Shown here: positions 23,301 through 34,539 of the stretch, piece by piece
Layout: every line of letters starts with the position of its first letter
How positions within the stretch are numbered: position 1 is the first letter of the stretch
Assembly: GCA_002007465.1 (NCBI GenBank)
Contig: LNAC01000272.1
Coordinates: 769,553-833,552 of the forward strand
Length of the DNA: 64,000 nucleotides
Source of the DNA: Ailurus styani
Lineage: Eukaryota > Chordata > Mammalia > Carnivora > Ailuridae
Reading direction: 5' to 3'
The notes under the pieces: model-generated
Told to the model about the DNA's origin: nothing
What the model saw: the letters and a program-made list of their open reading frames with translations, nothing else
The model's database searches: none
Position numbers and translations under genes: made by a program

Positions 23301-25447
23301 TGGACACAGAAGCCAGACTGGAACCAAGGGGCAGCCCTTTCACTGATGAGAACACCCAGGAATGACCCCTACAGGCCTCCTGGGGAGCAGAGCTGGAGGG
23401 GATGACTTGTGCCTACCACGCTTGGCCAGCTAGGACTTCTGCTGCTCCTGCCCTCAGTTGATGGAAGCCATCCAGACACACTCTGAGACATGGGGGCCTC
23501 CAGCCGCGCACAGCTGGCTTGGCGGCAGAATAAGCCGTCCGCTGATTAGGGAACGTTCCCTGATCTCCTCCCCAGCAGGAGTGAAGAGGGGCTGGAGGAG
23601 GNTGAGGAGGAAGATAAGCAGAGTGCGTGGATGGAGGGAAGGCAGGGGTGTGGTGCCACCCGCCCACCCTTGCCTGGCACTGACGGTTCAAACCCCAAAG
23701 TCTCACTGTCCAGGGAGCGGCTGGTGTCTTGTCCAGTGCTCATGTCCTGTAGCCATGGCAAAGACACCAGAACAGCTTCTCCAGATAATGCCAGAGATTG
23801 CCTGGTTTGGGGAAAGCCCTGACTGGGCCTCGCAGGCTTGGTTTTTCTGGGATCTCCAAATGCAGATGGTGTAACCCTTGCCTAGGGTTTTCTGGCCAAT
23901 GAGCCATTTCCGAGGGTTTCCAGGGGCTGTTTGCTCATCTGTCCTCACACCTGTATTCTCCCAGCTGAAAAACAGACAGACACAGCCGGACAAGCAACAC
24001 ATACTGGCCCCTCGCCTGGAGGATGGGACTTTCTGGAAATGCGTGTGGGCAGCGTGGGCCTGGGCCCACAGGGGGGCTCCTGCTCTCTCTGCCAGGACTG
24101 AGGTCTAGACCTTGGAACCCTCGGGGGAGTGAGGCAGAGCGGAAAGGCAGATCATCGCTGGGCGAACCCACATTCCGAAAGACCACAGACCTCAGCCAGT
24201 CTCCAGTCATTGCCTGGTCGGTGCTGGGTGCAGACACCCTGGTTGTCGGGGCCCCTGAGCTCCTCGGTCACACAGAGCACCCCTGCACCTGTGATGCAGA
24301 AAGAAGGAAGGGGCGCCATGAGGGACCTCGACATTCCCAAGGAAACTGGCGTCTGTTTTCCTACCTGAGTTCCGCAGAGTTGCAAGCGGGAGAACCAAAG
24401 AGAAGTCTCCTTTGGCTCCACACTTGTCCTAGTTGTCTCGTCTGTCAGGACCAGATCGGAGGCCTTGGGCATCTCTTCACCTCTTGCTCTTGGGGTTCGC
24501 TTCATTATTCCGGGCACAGGCGCAAGCCCGCAGTGGGCTCTGGAGGGCAGGCCTGTGGCGAAGCCCTTCTGACATGCCCGGCTGGGACTGGCGGGGCTGC
24601 CCCTGAGAGAGAGGGGCCCCGTGCCTGCCACAGTCCACTCTGACGTAGGGGAGCGGGAACTGGAGCGGGTTGGTTGCCCGCCTTCACCATTTCGTGGGAA
24701 TGGTGTATCCCCCGTGCAGGCCTGTTAACATTCTTTTCTGTCTTTGCAGACAAGCTTATTCCTCACCCCTTGACATCACGGAATGTAGGTCTTTGACTTT
24801 GGCAGGGGCCCGAGAGAGCACCCAGAGATCCCCATTCCAAGCCCGTGAGGACAAACAGCTGCACATCTCTCTAGCTCTCTCGGTACACGTGTCCTGCCTG
24901 GGCATCCTCCCTCCATCTGTGGGCTCCGGCAACAAGTGGGGTTGCTGATCACAGATTCCTGGGTTCTTTCCATTGGTCCCAAGTGGCATTTTCCAAAATT
25001 CATTCCATGGGACGTAGTAGGTTGCACTCATAATGTCTGCGGTCAGATGAATTGGGCAAACCTTTGTATGGACAGGTTTTCTTGATCCCAAGAGCCTTTA
25101 TATGATAATGTGACAAATTGATCTTGAAGAGATTGCTGAGGCAGGGCACAGCGGGGAGCGTCTGAAGCTTGTTTGACCAAAGGGCACTTCCAAAATCATC
25201 GTTATCATTGCTGTCATTTCAAGGGACTGGTGACACACGGCACAGGGTACATTAGGAAAAACTGGGCTCGTGGAGAGAAGGCGCACCCAACGAGGACCAA
25301 ACCACCTGAAATCTGGTTCTGCTTTCACTTCTGCTCAGCTCTTTGCCTCACCTTGACCTACACATGTCAGGCACCACGTGACCAACTACATGCAGGAAAT
25401 ACTGTAGGAAGGTGAAGTGGAGAATGAAAGCTTAAGGGGCTGTTACT
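20365..25447. other. Intron 6, first part: GC-rich, SINE-free, no gene recognised
   Basis: About 5 kb. The part from about 21.9 to 24.7 kb is GC-rich, and as a result shows many overlapping open frames on both strands (up to 206 codons at 24023-24643). None has a recognisable domain, and most overlap another on the opposite strand. A single N lies at 23602. Confidence 0.5.
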
Positions 25448-25450
25448 TAA

Positions 25451-25490
25451 GGTTACTAGGTTACTAGGTTACTAGGTAACTAGGTCACTA
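25451..25490. repeat. GGTTACTA octamer tandem repeat
   Basis: Five consecutive 8-bp units: three exact ggttacta, then ggtaacta and ggtcacta. Confidence 0.9.
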
Positions 25491-28400
25491 AGTTAATTGC
25501 CTCGCTCCGCCTTTCTCAGAAACTCTGAATAAAGCTCTCACCCCATTAGCAAAGGTGCGTGTTTATGATCAGACTTCTAGCTTCTCCGAGGAGCCCAGAA
25601 GGAGTGGTGGTCTCTGATAGGACAGAGCAAGAGATCACTTGGATGACCACGACTCACATCGAAGATGCTCTCTCTTTTGGAAATGTGCCGTTTTCAGCTG
25701 TGAAACGGGACAGCTTACCGAGTTCCAGAAGAGATGCATTTCCTTATTCTTGCACACTGGGCATGCGGCAGATTCCAGGCATCTGGGGGCAGGGCCTTAC
25801 CTACTGCCATCCCTGTCCTCTCTCTGTGGTCTTCAGGGTGTGCCTCTCTGCCCTGCTCCTACTTGGCCACCTGGTTCTATAACCTTCTGCAGAGAGCTGA
25901 CCTTTCTGTACATGATGCAGTCCTTGGAGTGATCTGAACCTTTGGGTTCAGCCCAGATCCTTTGCATTTGGTCTACAGGTCTCCCCGGTGGCTGAGATCC
26001 AGTTCAAGTGTCCCTGGGACCACAGCCTGGGGACCTCTTGTATTCATAGTCCAAATAGCATAGGGACTTCGGTGCTGTGCCCCCATCCCCAAGGGCTCAG
26101 TACCCCCAACAGCCTCATATGCTTATGATCAGCCATCGGTTTGCAGCTAACGACAGGGTTTTGAAGTCAAGTGCACCCATGGGTGACACCCTGGAGAGAC
26201 ACTGAGTCTTGCCCCAGGGAAGGGAGCGAGGAAGCCCGGAGTGGGGTGGAGTGTGCCTCGAAGCCCAAAGTGAGGCATCTTCACACCTCTGCCTCCCCTC
26301 ATGCACCTGCTTCTTGGTCTCTGACCTTCCTTTTTGCTCTTCTAAGACCCAGTGGAGACACTGGTCCACCCAGATAACCCAGGTCATCCTCTAGTTCAAG
26401 TCCCTTAACTCACTTGCAGAGTCTCTTTTGTCATGGAAGGTAACAAGTCATGGATTTGGGGAGATGGGCTTGGGTGTTTTTGGGGTCCACAAGCACCCCT
26501 TTCCCACCCTGGGTAGCTTCCTCACCCTCGCCTCACCATTTGCCAGCACCGTGGCCTGTGTCTGGCTCCTCCCTCCATCTCTAGCTCCCTGGGCAGTCCG
26601 AGCTTCTTGCTTCAGACACCTGGCCAGGTGTGACCCATTCAGACGGCGCATGCCTTTTACCTTGAGCCAGGAGCGCTGTGTGCGTGGTGTGAACTCTTCC
26701 ACGGTGCATGGTCACACTTCACTCCCAGGGTGGCACCAGCAAATGGGCAGTGCCAGCTCCAGCTGGAAGCGGAGGTAACCCGTCTTCTCAGCCCGGGTGA
26801 CCTTCCTTGGGTCAGCAGGCGGATCTGCCCAATTGAGTGGTGTGGCCAGTGGCAGAAACACTTTACCTTCTAGACGGAGACTTGCAAGGCCTGGCTTTAG
26901 CGCTGCTTTGGTTCTGCCCATCTGGGTGTTCACTCCTAACTACAGTTTGGGAAGCAGAGGCAGAGGCCGCCCACATGCACCTTGCTGCTGATGGGGGGAC
27001 AGCTGGAAGCCTCCGTTTTCTGGCACCGGGAGGCACATAAGCCCCTTGTGGTACCACGTGGCTTCTAGCAGGCACTTTGTACTGTAGCCTTTACTCTCCA
27101 GGGGTTGCATTGAGTGCCTACTGTATACAGGCCCCTTGCCGCACTGGTTTTCTCTCCCAGGGGTCTCTCCCTTCCTTCCCGAAGTCAGCCATCAAAGGAA
27201 TAGTGATAGATGATGCATCTCAGGATTTCAGAACTTGTTTGAGCCAACCAGGCAGGAGAGATGGTGATCTTTCCCTTTCCGCCCCCTTCCCTCCCCATAT
27301 GTTTCCAGGAATAGTCATTTTCTCACTGCTCCTTTGAAAAGAGAAATGTCAAATGTATTTCAAAGTGGGTATTAAAATAGAAGTTGACTTTACTCAAGGC
27401 AGTGAGGTGGGGCGCAGCTCAGACCTGGCCCGCCACCCCCCCACCCCCAACACTGGCGAGCACATTCCCTACTGCAGCAGATTCTGCTGCGGTCGAGCTG
27501 GACCATGGCACGGGACGTGTTTCAAAGTGAAAGCCAGAGAGGTGAAACTAAAGAAATCCGAAGAATTTCCAAGGGGCCAGGCTGTCTTTGTTTTGTTTAT
27601 TGGGTTTGGGAAATTTAAGGCTAGGCTTGGTGCTCTTCCAGCCGCAAGCGTGGCAAAGTGAATATAGCACCACAGGGTTTCCTTGTTCGGATGCGGGGCG
27701 CGGCGGGGCACCAGTGGGATGCCGTGGATGTCTTATGTGCGCACTGAACCCGTGTTTCAAATGGTGTGTGTGTAGAATGGAAACGAGTGTATGGGCAGCT
27801 CAAGCAGGGTCTGCAGCAACAAACGGAAGCAGCTTGGGTCTTTGAAGGTTGGTCGTACGGGGTGTGTGTGTGGGGAGGGAATAAGCGGGACAGACTGCCC
27901 TCAATCTGCTTAGCACGTGCGAATGACTCATAGGCTTTGCGATGCTTTGGAAGGGGGGGTGGTTGACTTTGGTTTGTGTCCTTCTCTGGACCTGGAGGTC
28001 ATGGGGCTCTTGCCAGGGGTCCTTATCACCTCAGCCTGGAGGTCCTGCATCCGAGGCTCGCCGACATCAGCATCCTGAATCCTGCTTTTCTGGAGCAGCT
28101 GCTCAGACACGTGGGGGAGATCAGGAAGCTCCCACAGGAGACGTCTCTTCCTTAATCCATGCATCCCCTGCATCCATGCATTCAGGTTTTCTTATGTGAT
28201 AGAGCCTTTCCAACCACTGTGCTGTGGTCACTCATTTCATGAATGTCTGGGTTCAGGGGAACGAGAGATGCCAGACGCTCCAGCGTTCACTCCTTCTGGC
28301 TGTTATGTTTCATGGCTGGGATTTTGTGCGGACAGCAGCGAGACACAGCGGGAGCTGGCAAGTCTTTGCCCTGGTGCCTACCCTGCCCTTGGTTTCCTTT

Positions 28401-28825
28401 CTTATGTGAGAACAGCTTTATTTCCTTAGCCTCCAGATTTGACGTAGCCAGAAGATGCCCATAGAGACGTTTTACTAAGGAAGGGGTTTGTTTACTCGAT
28501 GCTGGCTTCCTGTGTCATCGGGAAAGCTTTATCTCTCTGTGTCCGGGTCCGTGAACTTACCAGCATAAAAATCTCCCAAGAATGTCAACTCATCGGGAAA
28601 GCTGGCTTTTATTGAGCTAAATCAAATTTAAATCACAAATACTTTTGGACACGGTTTTTCGGAATAGACAGCTTCCTACCACGACCTGCGTGGCGCTGAC
28701 ACGGCATCAGGAAAGACATGGACCAGTGCCGAGGAAGACGCAGAGCTGGGTCTTTGGTGCTGGTCCCCTCTCTCTCTCCCTGAACGTTACACAGGCCTTG
28801 GGATAATTTTCCACTCTTGCCGCAG
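25491..28825. other. Intron 6, second part: no gene recognised
   Basis: Mixed GC-rich intron with no SINE or LINE that I recognise. Short open frames only. The segment just before exon 7 ends in a pyrimidine-rich acceptor. Confidence 0.45.
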
Positions 28826-28929
28826 GTAGAACAAGTCAGCCAGTTGGCCGTGTTTATAGAGGCAGCTCTGGACTATCACCGACAGTCCACAGAGATCCTG
28901 CAGGACTTACAGAGCAAGCTGCAGATGCG
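28826..28929 (+). CDS. SH3GL3: SH3GL3 coding exon 7 (end of BAR helix 3)
   Basis: Residues about 209-242: VEQVSQLAVFIEAALDYHRQ, STEILQDLQSKLQM, plus two bases of an Arg codon. It completes most of BAR helix 3. The acceptor is tgccgcag|GTAGAA. The exon itself begins with GTA, but the preceding CAG is the only AG placed to keep frame with exon 6. The donor is ATGCG|GTAAGAG at 28930. It is 104 nt, phase 0 to phase 2. The LQDLQ segment reads LQELQ in recalled human A3. Confidence 0.95.
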
Positions 28930-29851
28930 GTAAGAGCCTCTGTGTGCGGGGCCGCCGCCGAAGCTCCACCCAAATCAGCCTCTCCGTCTGTCTGCCCTCC
29001 GTCTGCCTGTCCCTCCATCCGCCCCTTCCCAATGCCCCATTCTGTTCTGAATTTTCTTAGCTGGCTCTCGGGGTCGGGTGTGGGACAGCCCTGAAGGTAA
29101 TAAGGACGTGGCTCTGTCCCATCAGCCGGAGCAGTCTGGTAGCTTTCTTCCTTTGTCGTTTCAAAAAAGTCCTTTTCCGTGACCTGTGTTCAGGGTGACC
29201 ACACCGAGCTGCTCAGGCGACAGCTGTCCCGGCTTCATTGCCGATTTGAGAGCGGAAGCTCGCGGCGGCGATGGCACACGCGCCCTTGCCAGCGGGTAGG
29301 GATGTGGAGAAGCGTGAGATGATACGCAGTATGTGTGTAAGTATCTGGAGAGAAGATGTGCTTCTCTTCTACCAGGACAGGTGGCAGGCCAAGTTCGTAA
29401 CACTGACTCAGAAACACCTTCTGAAGGATCAAAGGAAGATGGCCATTCCCCCCAGGCTTTAATGATGACGTGTTCTATACTTCCCTGAAAATCAGTACTG
29501 TCCCAGGTGGTAGGCACAGTAACCCTGTTAATTAACATAATGGGTTAAAAAACCAACCAACCAAACTACCCCATTCTTGACCAGGTTTGGTAAGAATATT
29601 GTTTTACCTGGGATGATGAGAATGAATACATTTGGGGGGAGGTTTGCTTAAATCAGTGGCAGAATTCTCAGGTGTGGCCGATCTCTGAAGCTTTCACTTA
29701 TTTTGGGGGGAGCATGCCTGCAGAGCTCACCCGAGCACGTTTGTGTATCTCTGTGTCTCCGTGAGCAGAAGGGGAGAAAAGGCAGCTGACGTTGCTGGGT
29801 GCCCGGGGAACCCTGGCCCTCGCAGGTGCCCCGGAGACTATGAGAAGACCC
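28930..29851. other. Intron 7: no gene recognised
   Basis: Unique-looking intronic sequence from the exon 7 donor to the start of a duplicated block. A 125-codon antisense open frame at 29161-29538 has no family features. Confidence 0.45.
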
Positions 29852-30254
29852 CACTTTCAAATACACAGCTGAAAAACTATGCCGGGGATAGCACGCCTAT
29901 TGCTTTGAGCTACTCGCGAACCGTCGTGTAAAAATCACCCCCTTCCTGACCACCACCTCTCCCCCGAGTTCGTAGGCTCCCCAAGGCAGTGCAAAAACGT
30001 ACATTTGGGGGGCGTGGCTTTCTTCCTCTGACATCTGATTGATCTTAAACTGNCACTTTCAAATACACAGCTGAAAAACTATGCCGGGGATAGCATGCCT
30101 ATTGCTTTGAGCTACTCGCGAACCGTCGTGTAAAAATCACCCCCTTCCTGACCACCACCTCTCCCCCGAGTTCGTAGGCTCCCCAAGGCAGTGCAAAAAC
30201 GTACATTTGGGGGGCGTGGCTTTCTTCCTCTGACATCTGATTGATCTTAAACTG
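29852..30254. repeat. 201-bp direct duplication around a single N
   Basis: 29852-30052 and 30054-30254 are identical apart from one base (gcacgcct versus gcatgcct), with N at 30053 between them. This is the pattern of two overlapping contig ends that were joined without merging. Intron 7 is probably about 200 bp shorter than shown. Confidence 0.93.
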
Positions 30255-30262
30255 TGTTTCAG

Positions 30263-30372
30263 GATATCAGCAGCATCCAGTGTCCCTAGACGAGAGTATC
30301 AGCCACGGCCCATCAAGAGGAGTCCCAGTGAGCTCAATGGGGTGTCCACCGCCACGTCAGCAAAGACAGCAG
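30263..30372 (+). CDS. SH3GL3: SH3GL3 coding exon 8 (BAR end and variable linker)
   Basis: Residues about 243-279: R(completed) ISAASSVPRREYQPRPIKR, SPSELNGVSTATSAKTAG. The first part ends the BAR region with the family's PRREYQPRP motif. The rest is the Ser/Thr-rich flexible linker before SH3, the least conserved part of endophilins. The acceptor is tgtttcag|GATATC and the donor is GCAG|GTGAGT at 30373. It is 110 nt, phase 2 to phase 1. Its acceptor lies only 9 bp after the second copy of a 201-bp duplication with an intervening N (29852-30254), which looks like an assembly artefact and does not touch the coding bases. Confidence 0.95.
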
Positions 30373-30639
30373 GTGAGTTGACCATTCTGTGTGGGTAAGT
30401 GTACTCTAGAGGGAGGCGCGGCTAGAAGCCTTCGCTTACTGCTGCATTCGGCGTGAGATTCTGAATTTTTTTTCTTTGGTCGTTTGGTGAATCCCCCCTC
30501 CCCCCCCCGCCCTTCCTCTCAGAAATGCTCCTTTTCCTGCTTCCTGGTTTGGGATACTAAGGTTAACTTTCAAAACCCGGCACTGTGGTATGAACTCTTC
30601 CATGTCTACAGACACTGTATACACACTGTTTTAGATTTT

Positions 30640-31200
30640 TTCTGTTTTTCAAATATAAGATCATTCTGGGGGTATTGTTTGCAGCTTGCTTTCTCTTGGA
30701 GTTATTTCTGTGTCATGCCTATGGATCTGTCTCTATCCCCCTATTTTTTAACGGCATCATAGCTTTCCATTATGTATACCATTTCTCTATTAACGGACAC
30801 TAAGGTTGTTTACAGTTATATGCTGAAAGCAAATGTGCTGACGGGCAAGTCTTCCTTGGAAGTGAAATTGCTAAGTTAGAGTGAATGCAAATGTTAAATG
30901 ATAGTAGCTACTGCCAAATGACATTCCCAAAAGGGCACACTACTCTTGATGTAGTAATGCCTGTGTCCCCATACCCAGGTCATTTGACCTCCATTTTTGT
31001 CAAGCACTCATGAGTAAAAAAGTGTTCAATTTTAATTTGCCTTTCTGTGATAACTAGTGAAACTGAACTCCATTTGTATTTTCTTAGGTCTGAATTGTCT
31101 GTTCATGTAATTTATTCATTTTTCCTATAGCTCGTTTACTTTGCTTTATTGATTCATATGCATGCTTTACGTGTGGGGATAATAATAGGTTTTCCCCCCA
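30640..31200 (-). repeat. LINE-1 3' region, antisense (start of a long L1 remnant)
   Basis: Read on this strand: 'catcatagctttccattatgtat', 'ttaacggacactaaggttg', 'gaagtgaaattgctaagtt' and 'actgccaaatgacattccc', phrases of the old L1 3' end in reverse. It continues in pieces to about 35.1 kb. Confidence 0.6.
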
Positions 31201-31213
31201 GTTTATTGTTGTG

Positions 31214-31480
31214 GTTTTTTTTTTTAAAGTTTTATGTCAGTGATCTCTACACCAAACATGGGGCTTAAACTCACAACCCTGAGATCAGGAGTTGGATGCT
31301 CTTCTCCCATCCAAGTACTAACCAGGCCCGATCCTGCTTAGCTTCCGAGATCAGACGAGATCGNGTTTTTTTTTTTAAAGTTTTATGTCAGTGATCTCTA
31401 CACCAAACATGGGGCTTAAACTCACGACCCTGAGATCAGGAGTTGGATGGTCTTCTAAATGAGCCAGACAGAGGCCCCTA
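31214..31480 (-). repeat. Old carnivore tRNA-SINE, antisense, with gap duplication
   Basis: The phrases 'caccaaacatggggcttaaac' and 'ccctgagatcaggagttggat' are the head half of an old SINE in reverse. The segment appears twice, 31214-31305 and 31365-31456 (92 bp, two mismatches), around a 5S-like insert and an N at 31364. Confidence 0.8.
31303..31363 (-). pseudogene. 5S rRNA fragment (bases about 30-90), at a gap edge
   Basis: The reverse complement reads cgatctcgtctgatctcgg, then aagctaagcaggatcgggc and ctggttagtacttggatggg. This matches positions about 30-90 of vertebrate 5S rRNA, as I recall it, with one difference (GGATC for GGGTC). It lacks the 5' third and the 3' end, so it cannot be a working gene. 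It stops exactly at the N at 31364. Confidence 0.85.
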
Positions 31481-31586
31481 TTGTTGCAATTTTAGAGTTC
31501 TATATATATTCTNGAGTTGGATGCTCTTCTAAATGAGCCAGACAGAGGCCCCTATTGTTGCAATTTTAGAGTTCTATATATATTCT
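31440..31586. repeat. 73-bp direct duplication around a single N
   Basis: 31440-31512 and 31514-31586 match except for one base (ggatggtc versus ggatgctc), with N at 31513. It is the second side of a 148-bp sequence island (31365-31512) bounded by Ns. Confidence 0.92.
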
Positions 31587-31790
31587 GAATATAAGTCCTT
31601 GACAAATATGTGGTTTGCAAATATTTTCTTTCACTCTGTAGCTTCTTTTTATTCTCCTAACAGGATTTTTGACAAATCAAAAGTTTTTAGTTGTGGTGAA
31701 GTCCAGCTTCTCATTTCTTCCTTTTAAGATCCTGCTTTTGGTATAAAGTCTGAGCTTCCTCTGGCTAGCCCTGAACAAGTTCTCCTGTGC
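31587..31790 (-). repeat. LINE-1 fragment, antisense
   Basis: 'tccttgacaaatatgtggtttgcaaatattttctttc' and 'aaaagtttttagttgtggtgaagtcc' match the L1 3' end in reverse, continuing the element begun at 30640. Confidence 0.65.
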
Positions 31791-32950
31791 TTTTTTCCCA
31801 GAGTTGCACACATTTACATTTCAGTACATGATGTACTCTGAATTAGTTTTTGTATGGACTGAAGTCGAAGTTCACTTATTTGCCCATGGATTTCAAGCCA
31901 TCTCTCTTGTCACACACCTGCCCATGGGATTTTCTTCCAACACTTTTTTATCCTTTAAGATTTTTTTTTCAATTAAAAAATAAAAATGATGGGACTAATA
32001 TGTGCATATAGTTCTAGAGAGAAAATGGTGTTACCAGGCCTTAATGAAAAGCAGCTGTCTCCCTTTCTACCCTCTCTCGTCTTCATTTCCTGCTCTCAGA
32101 AGAACCTACTTTCAGCTCTTTGTTTGGTATTTAGCTCCATTGTTCTAAATGATATGCTTTTATTGCTAGTTCTTGATTTTTTGGTTTGGGAGAATATCTG
32201 TGGTTTCCTGATACGGCAGATGAAGACTGTGCTCCCTGTCCTCAGCCTCCCACGTACTTCCCCTCCCCACCTCCTCCTTCCAAGTTACTCATAATCACTG
32301 TTTTCATCGTGGCACCATCATTTTGACCACGCGCAACTCCCCATCCCGCCCTGTTATGTTAAATGTCATTGCCTCTACTTCTTGGTGAAGACATGGGCAG
32401 CCCCGTGACTTATCTGGCTCTTCTTGGGTAACATAAGTCCTCCATTCACTTGAGTGTATGGATGCGGGATCTTGATTTGAAGCTGGGCTCCCCCTCCTTG
32501 ACCTCTGGCCTGTTGTAGGGGAAAGATTGGTGTCAGCAAAGGGATTGTAGTTGGCTTCTCCTCTATTTCTCCATCCACTACTTCTGTTCTTAAAGCTCCA
32601 GGGAGCAAATTTCAAGCTCTCTTATGGGTCTTTTTAAAAGTCTCCCTTGACTTGATGTGAAATAGGAAGAACTTAAACACACCCCCCTCCTTCAGGCTTT
32701 CCAGAAATTTCTCTAAAAACCCTTTCTGATCTCCATCTCCTGACCCATCTATAGCATAGATAAGGCTGGGATTAAGAGTCATAAAAACTGGTTTCCCATC
32801 TCTTCTGATTCGGTTTATGTGTTTGCAATTTCTACATGGCAGTCTCCTGCACATCCATTTTTTTCTTAACAGTTCTGGAGCCTCAGCAGTAACTTCCATT
32901 TTTATATCCTATGTCAATTATTTACAGTGTTATGAGAATAAAAATAATAC
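31791..32950. other. Intron 8 segment between L1 pieces: no gene recognised
   Basis: About 1.1 kb of sequence of uncertain origin, possibly more degraded L1. Two overlapping antisense open frames near 32304-32615 look like chance. Confidence 0.4.
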
Positions 32951-33900
32951 TCACGGCCATATCATACAGTGTACTATCATTACATTCCCATTGTCATTCA
33001 ACTTTTTATTGTTGGTTACTCTAGCTTCATTCTAAGTCTTGAAGTCGGGTGATGTCAGTCCTCTAACGGTCTTTTTTCAAAGCTCTTTGGGCTGTTCTAG
33101 TAGCTTTTCTATGTGAATTTTAGGATTAGCTTTTCAATTTCTATAAAAGAAATCATGCTCAGGTTTTGATTTGGTTGAGGCTGAAACTATAAATCAATTT
33201 AATGGGGATTTACAGCTTAACAATATGGAGTTTTCTAGTCTTGAGCACAGTCTATTTTCCACTTCAGTTTTCTTAATTTCTGTTCTGCCACATTTTGCTA
33301 TTTTCAGCAGGTAAGTCTTTTACATTTTTAAATCGGTCTCTTAATACTTCATATTTTTCATATGACTTGAAACATCATTTTTACAAAATTTCAATGACCA
33401 ATTTTTTATTGCTAATGTATAGACATACAGTTGATTGTTATATATAGGTCTTGTGTCCTGCCATGTTGCCAAATTCACTTATTAGTTTGAGCAGATTTTT
33501 TGTAGGTCCTGTGCATTTTCCTATAGAGATGATCATGTCATCTACAAATAAAGACTTACTGGATGGCAAGATGCCTTTTATTTGTTTTTCTTGCCTTTTT
33601 GCACCTGCTAGAAACTCCAGTATAATGCTGAATAGAATAGTTGGTGTGGACCTACTAGCTTTTTTCTTTATGTGAGAGGGGTAGCATTCAGTAGCTTATA
33701 ATTAAGTATGATGTTAGCTGTAGGTTTTTCATAGATGCCTTCTATCAGATTGAATTCCCTTCCAGTCATAGTTTGCTGAGAGTTTTTAGTAGGAATGAAT
33801 TTTTTTGGCATCTGTGGAAATGATAATATGTTTTTTGTTTTAGTTTGTTAACATGGTGAGTTATGTGAAATTAGTTAAAGCAATCTTATATTCATGGGAT
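32950..33900 (-). repeat. LINE-1 ORF2 (reverse transcriptase region), antisense
   Basis: Clear reverse-strand phrases: 'gaagtcgggtgatgtcagtcc', 'aatatggagttttctagtc', 'gtcctgtgcattttcctatagagatgatcatgtcatctac' and 'ctccagtataatgctgaata'. Frames are broken throughout. Confidence 0.75.
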
Positions 33901-33929
33901 AAACCGTTTGTGAGAAAGGTTTTTTTTAA

Positions 33930-34510
33930 AAAATAAACTAAGTTTAGAATGGTTTTAGATTTATAGAAAAGTTGCAGAGATATTACACAGCATTCCTATA
34001 TACCCAAAACCATTCCCTTATTATTTTTTCCCTTATTATTAACATCTTACGAGTTTGGTACATCTAGTGAATCTGTATTGATACATTATTATTGACTAAA
34101 GTCTGTACTTTATTCAGATTGCCTTAGTTTTTACCTAATGTCCTTTTTCTGTTCCAATATCCCATCCAAGACACTGCCTTACATTTAGTCATGATATCTG
34201 CTTACCCTCCTCTTGGCTGTGATGGTTTCTAAGACTTTCTTTGTTCTTAAGAGCTTGGCAGCTTTGGGGAGTTGTGGTCAGGTATTTTGTAGAATGTCCC
34301 TGGTTGAGATTTGTCTGATTTTTTTTTCATGATGATACTGGAGTTATGGAATTGGGAATATGGAATTGGATGACCACAGAGACCAGGTGCCATTCTCAGA
34401 GTATCAGCATGAATTATTACTATTGATGTTAATTGTAATTGATGCTTTTGCTGACCACCTAGTTGAGGCAGTGCTTGTCAACTTTCTCTGTTAAAGTTTA
34501 CTCTTTAAAA
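33930..34510 (+). repeat. L1M 3'-end-like fragment inserted in the antisense L1
   Basis: 'tacatctagtgaatctgtattgatacattattattgac', 'gacactgccttacatttagtc' and 'tcaggtattttgtagaatgtccctgg' resemble an old L1 3' UTR in the opposite direction to its neighbours. Confidence 0.5.
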
Positions 34511-34539
34511 TAAATGTTCCCTTGTGCAAAGGTTTTTAA

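Noticed and set aside
21900..24760. Many long open frames on both strands, up to 206 codons
   Set aside because: The region is GC-rich, so stop codons are rare. The frames overlap one another on opposite strands, have no domains and no splice or start context.
25528..25533. AATAAA at 25528 and at 48758 as gene ends or retroviral LTR ends
   Set aside because: Both lie inside introns of SH3GL3. The surrounding sequence is somewhat LTR-like, but I could not find LTR borders or a paired copy.
31303..31363. A working 5S rRNA gene
   Set aside because: Only the middle half of the 5S sequence is present, and it ends at an assembly gap.
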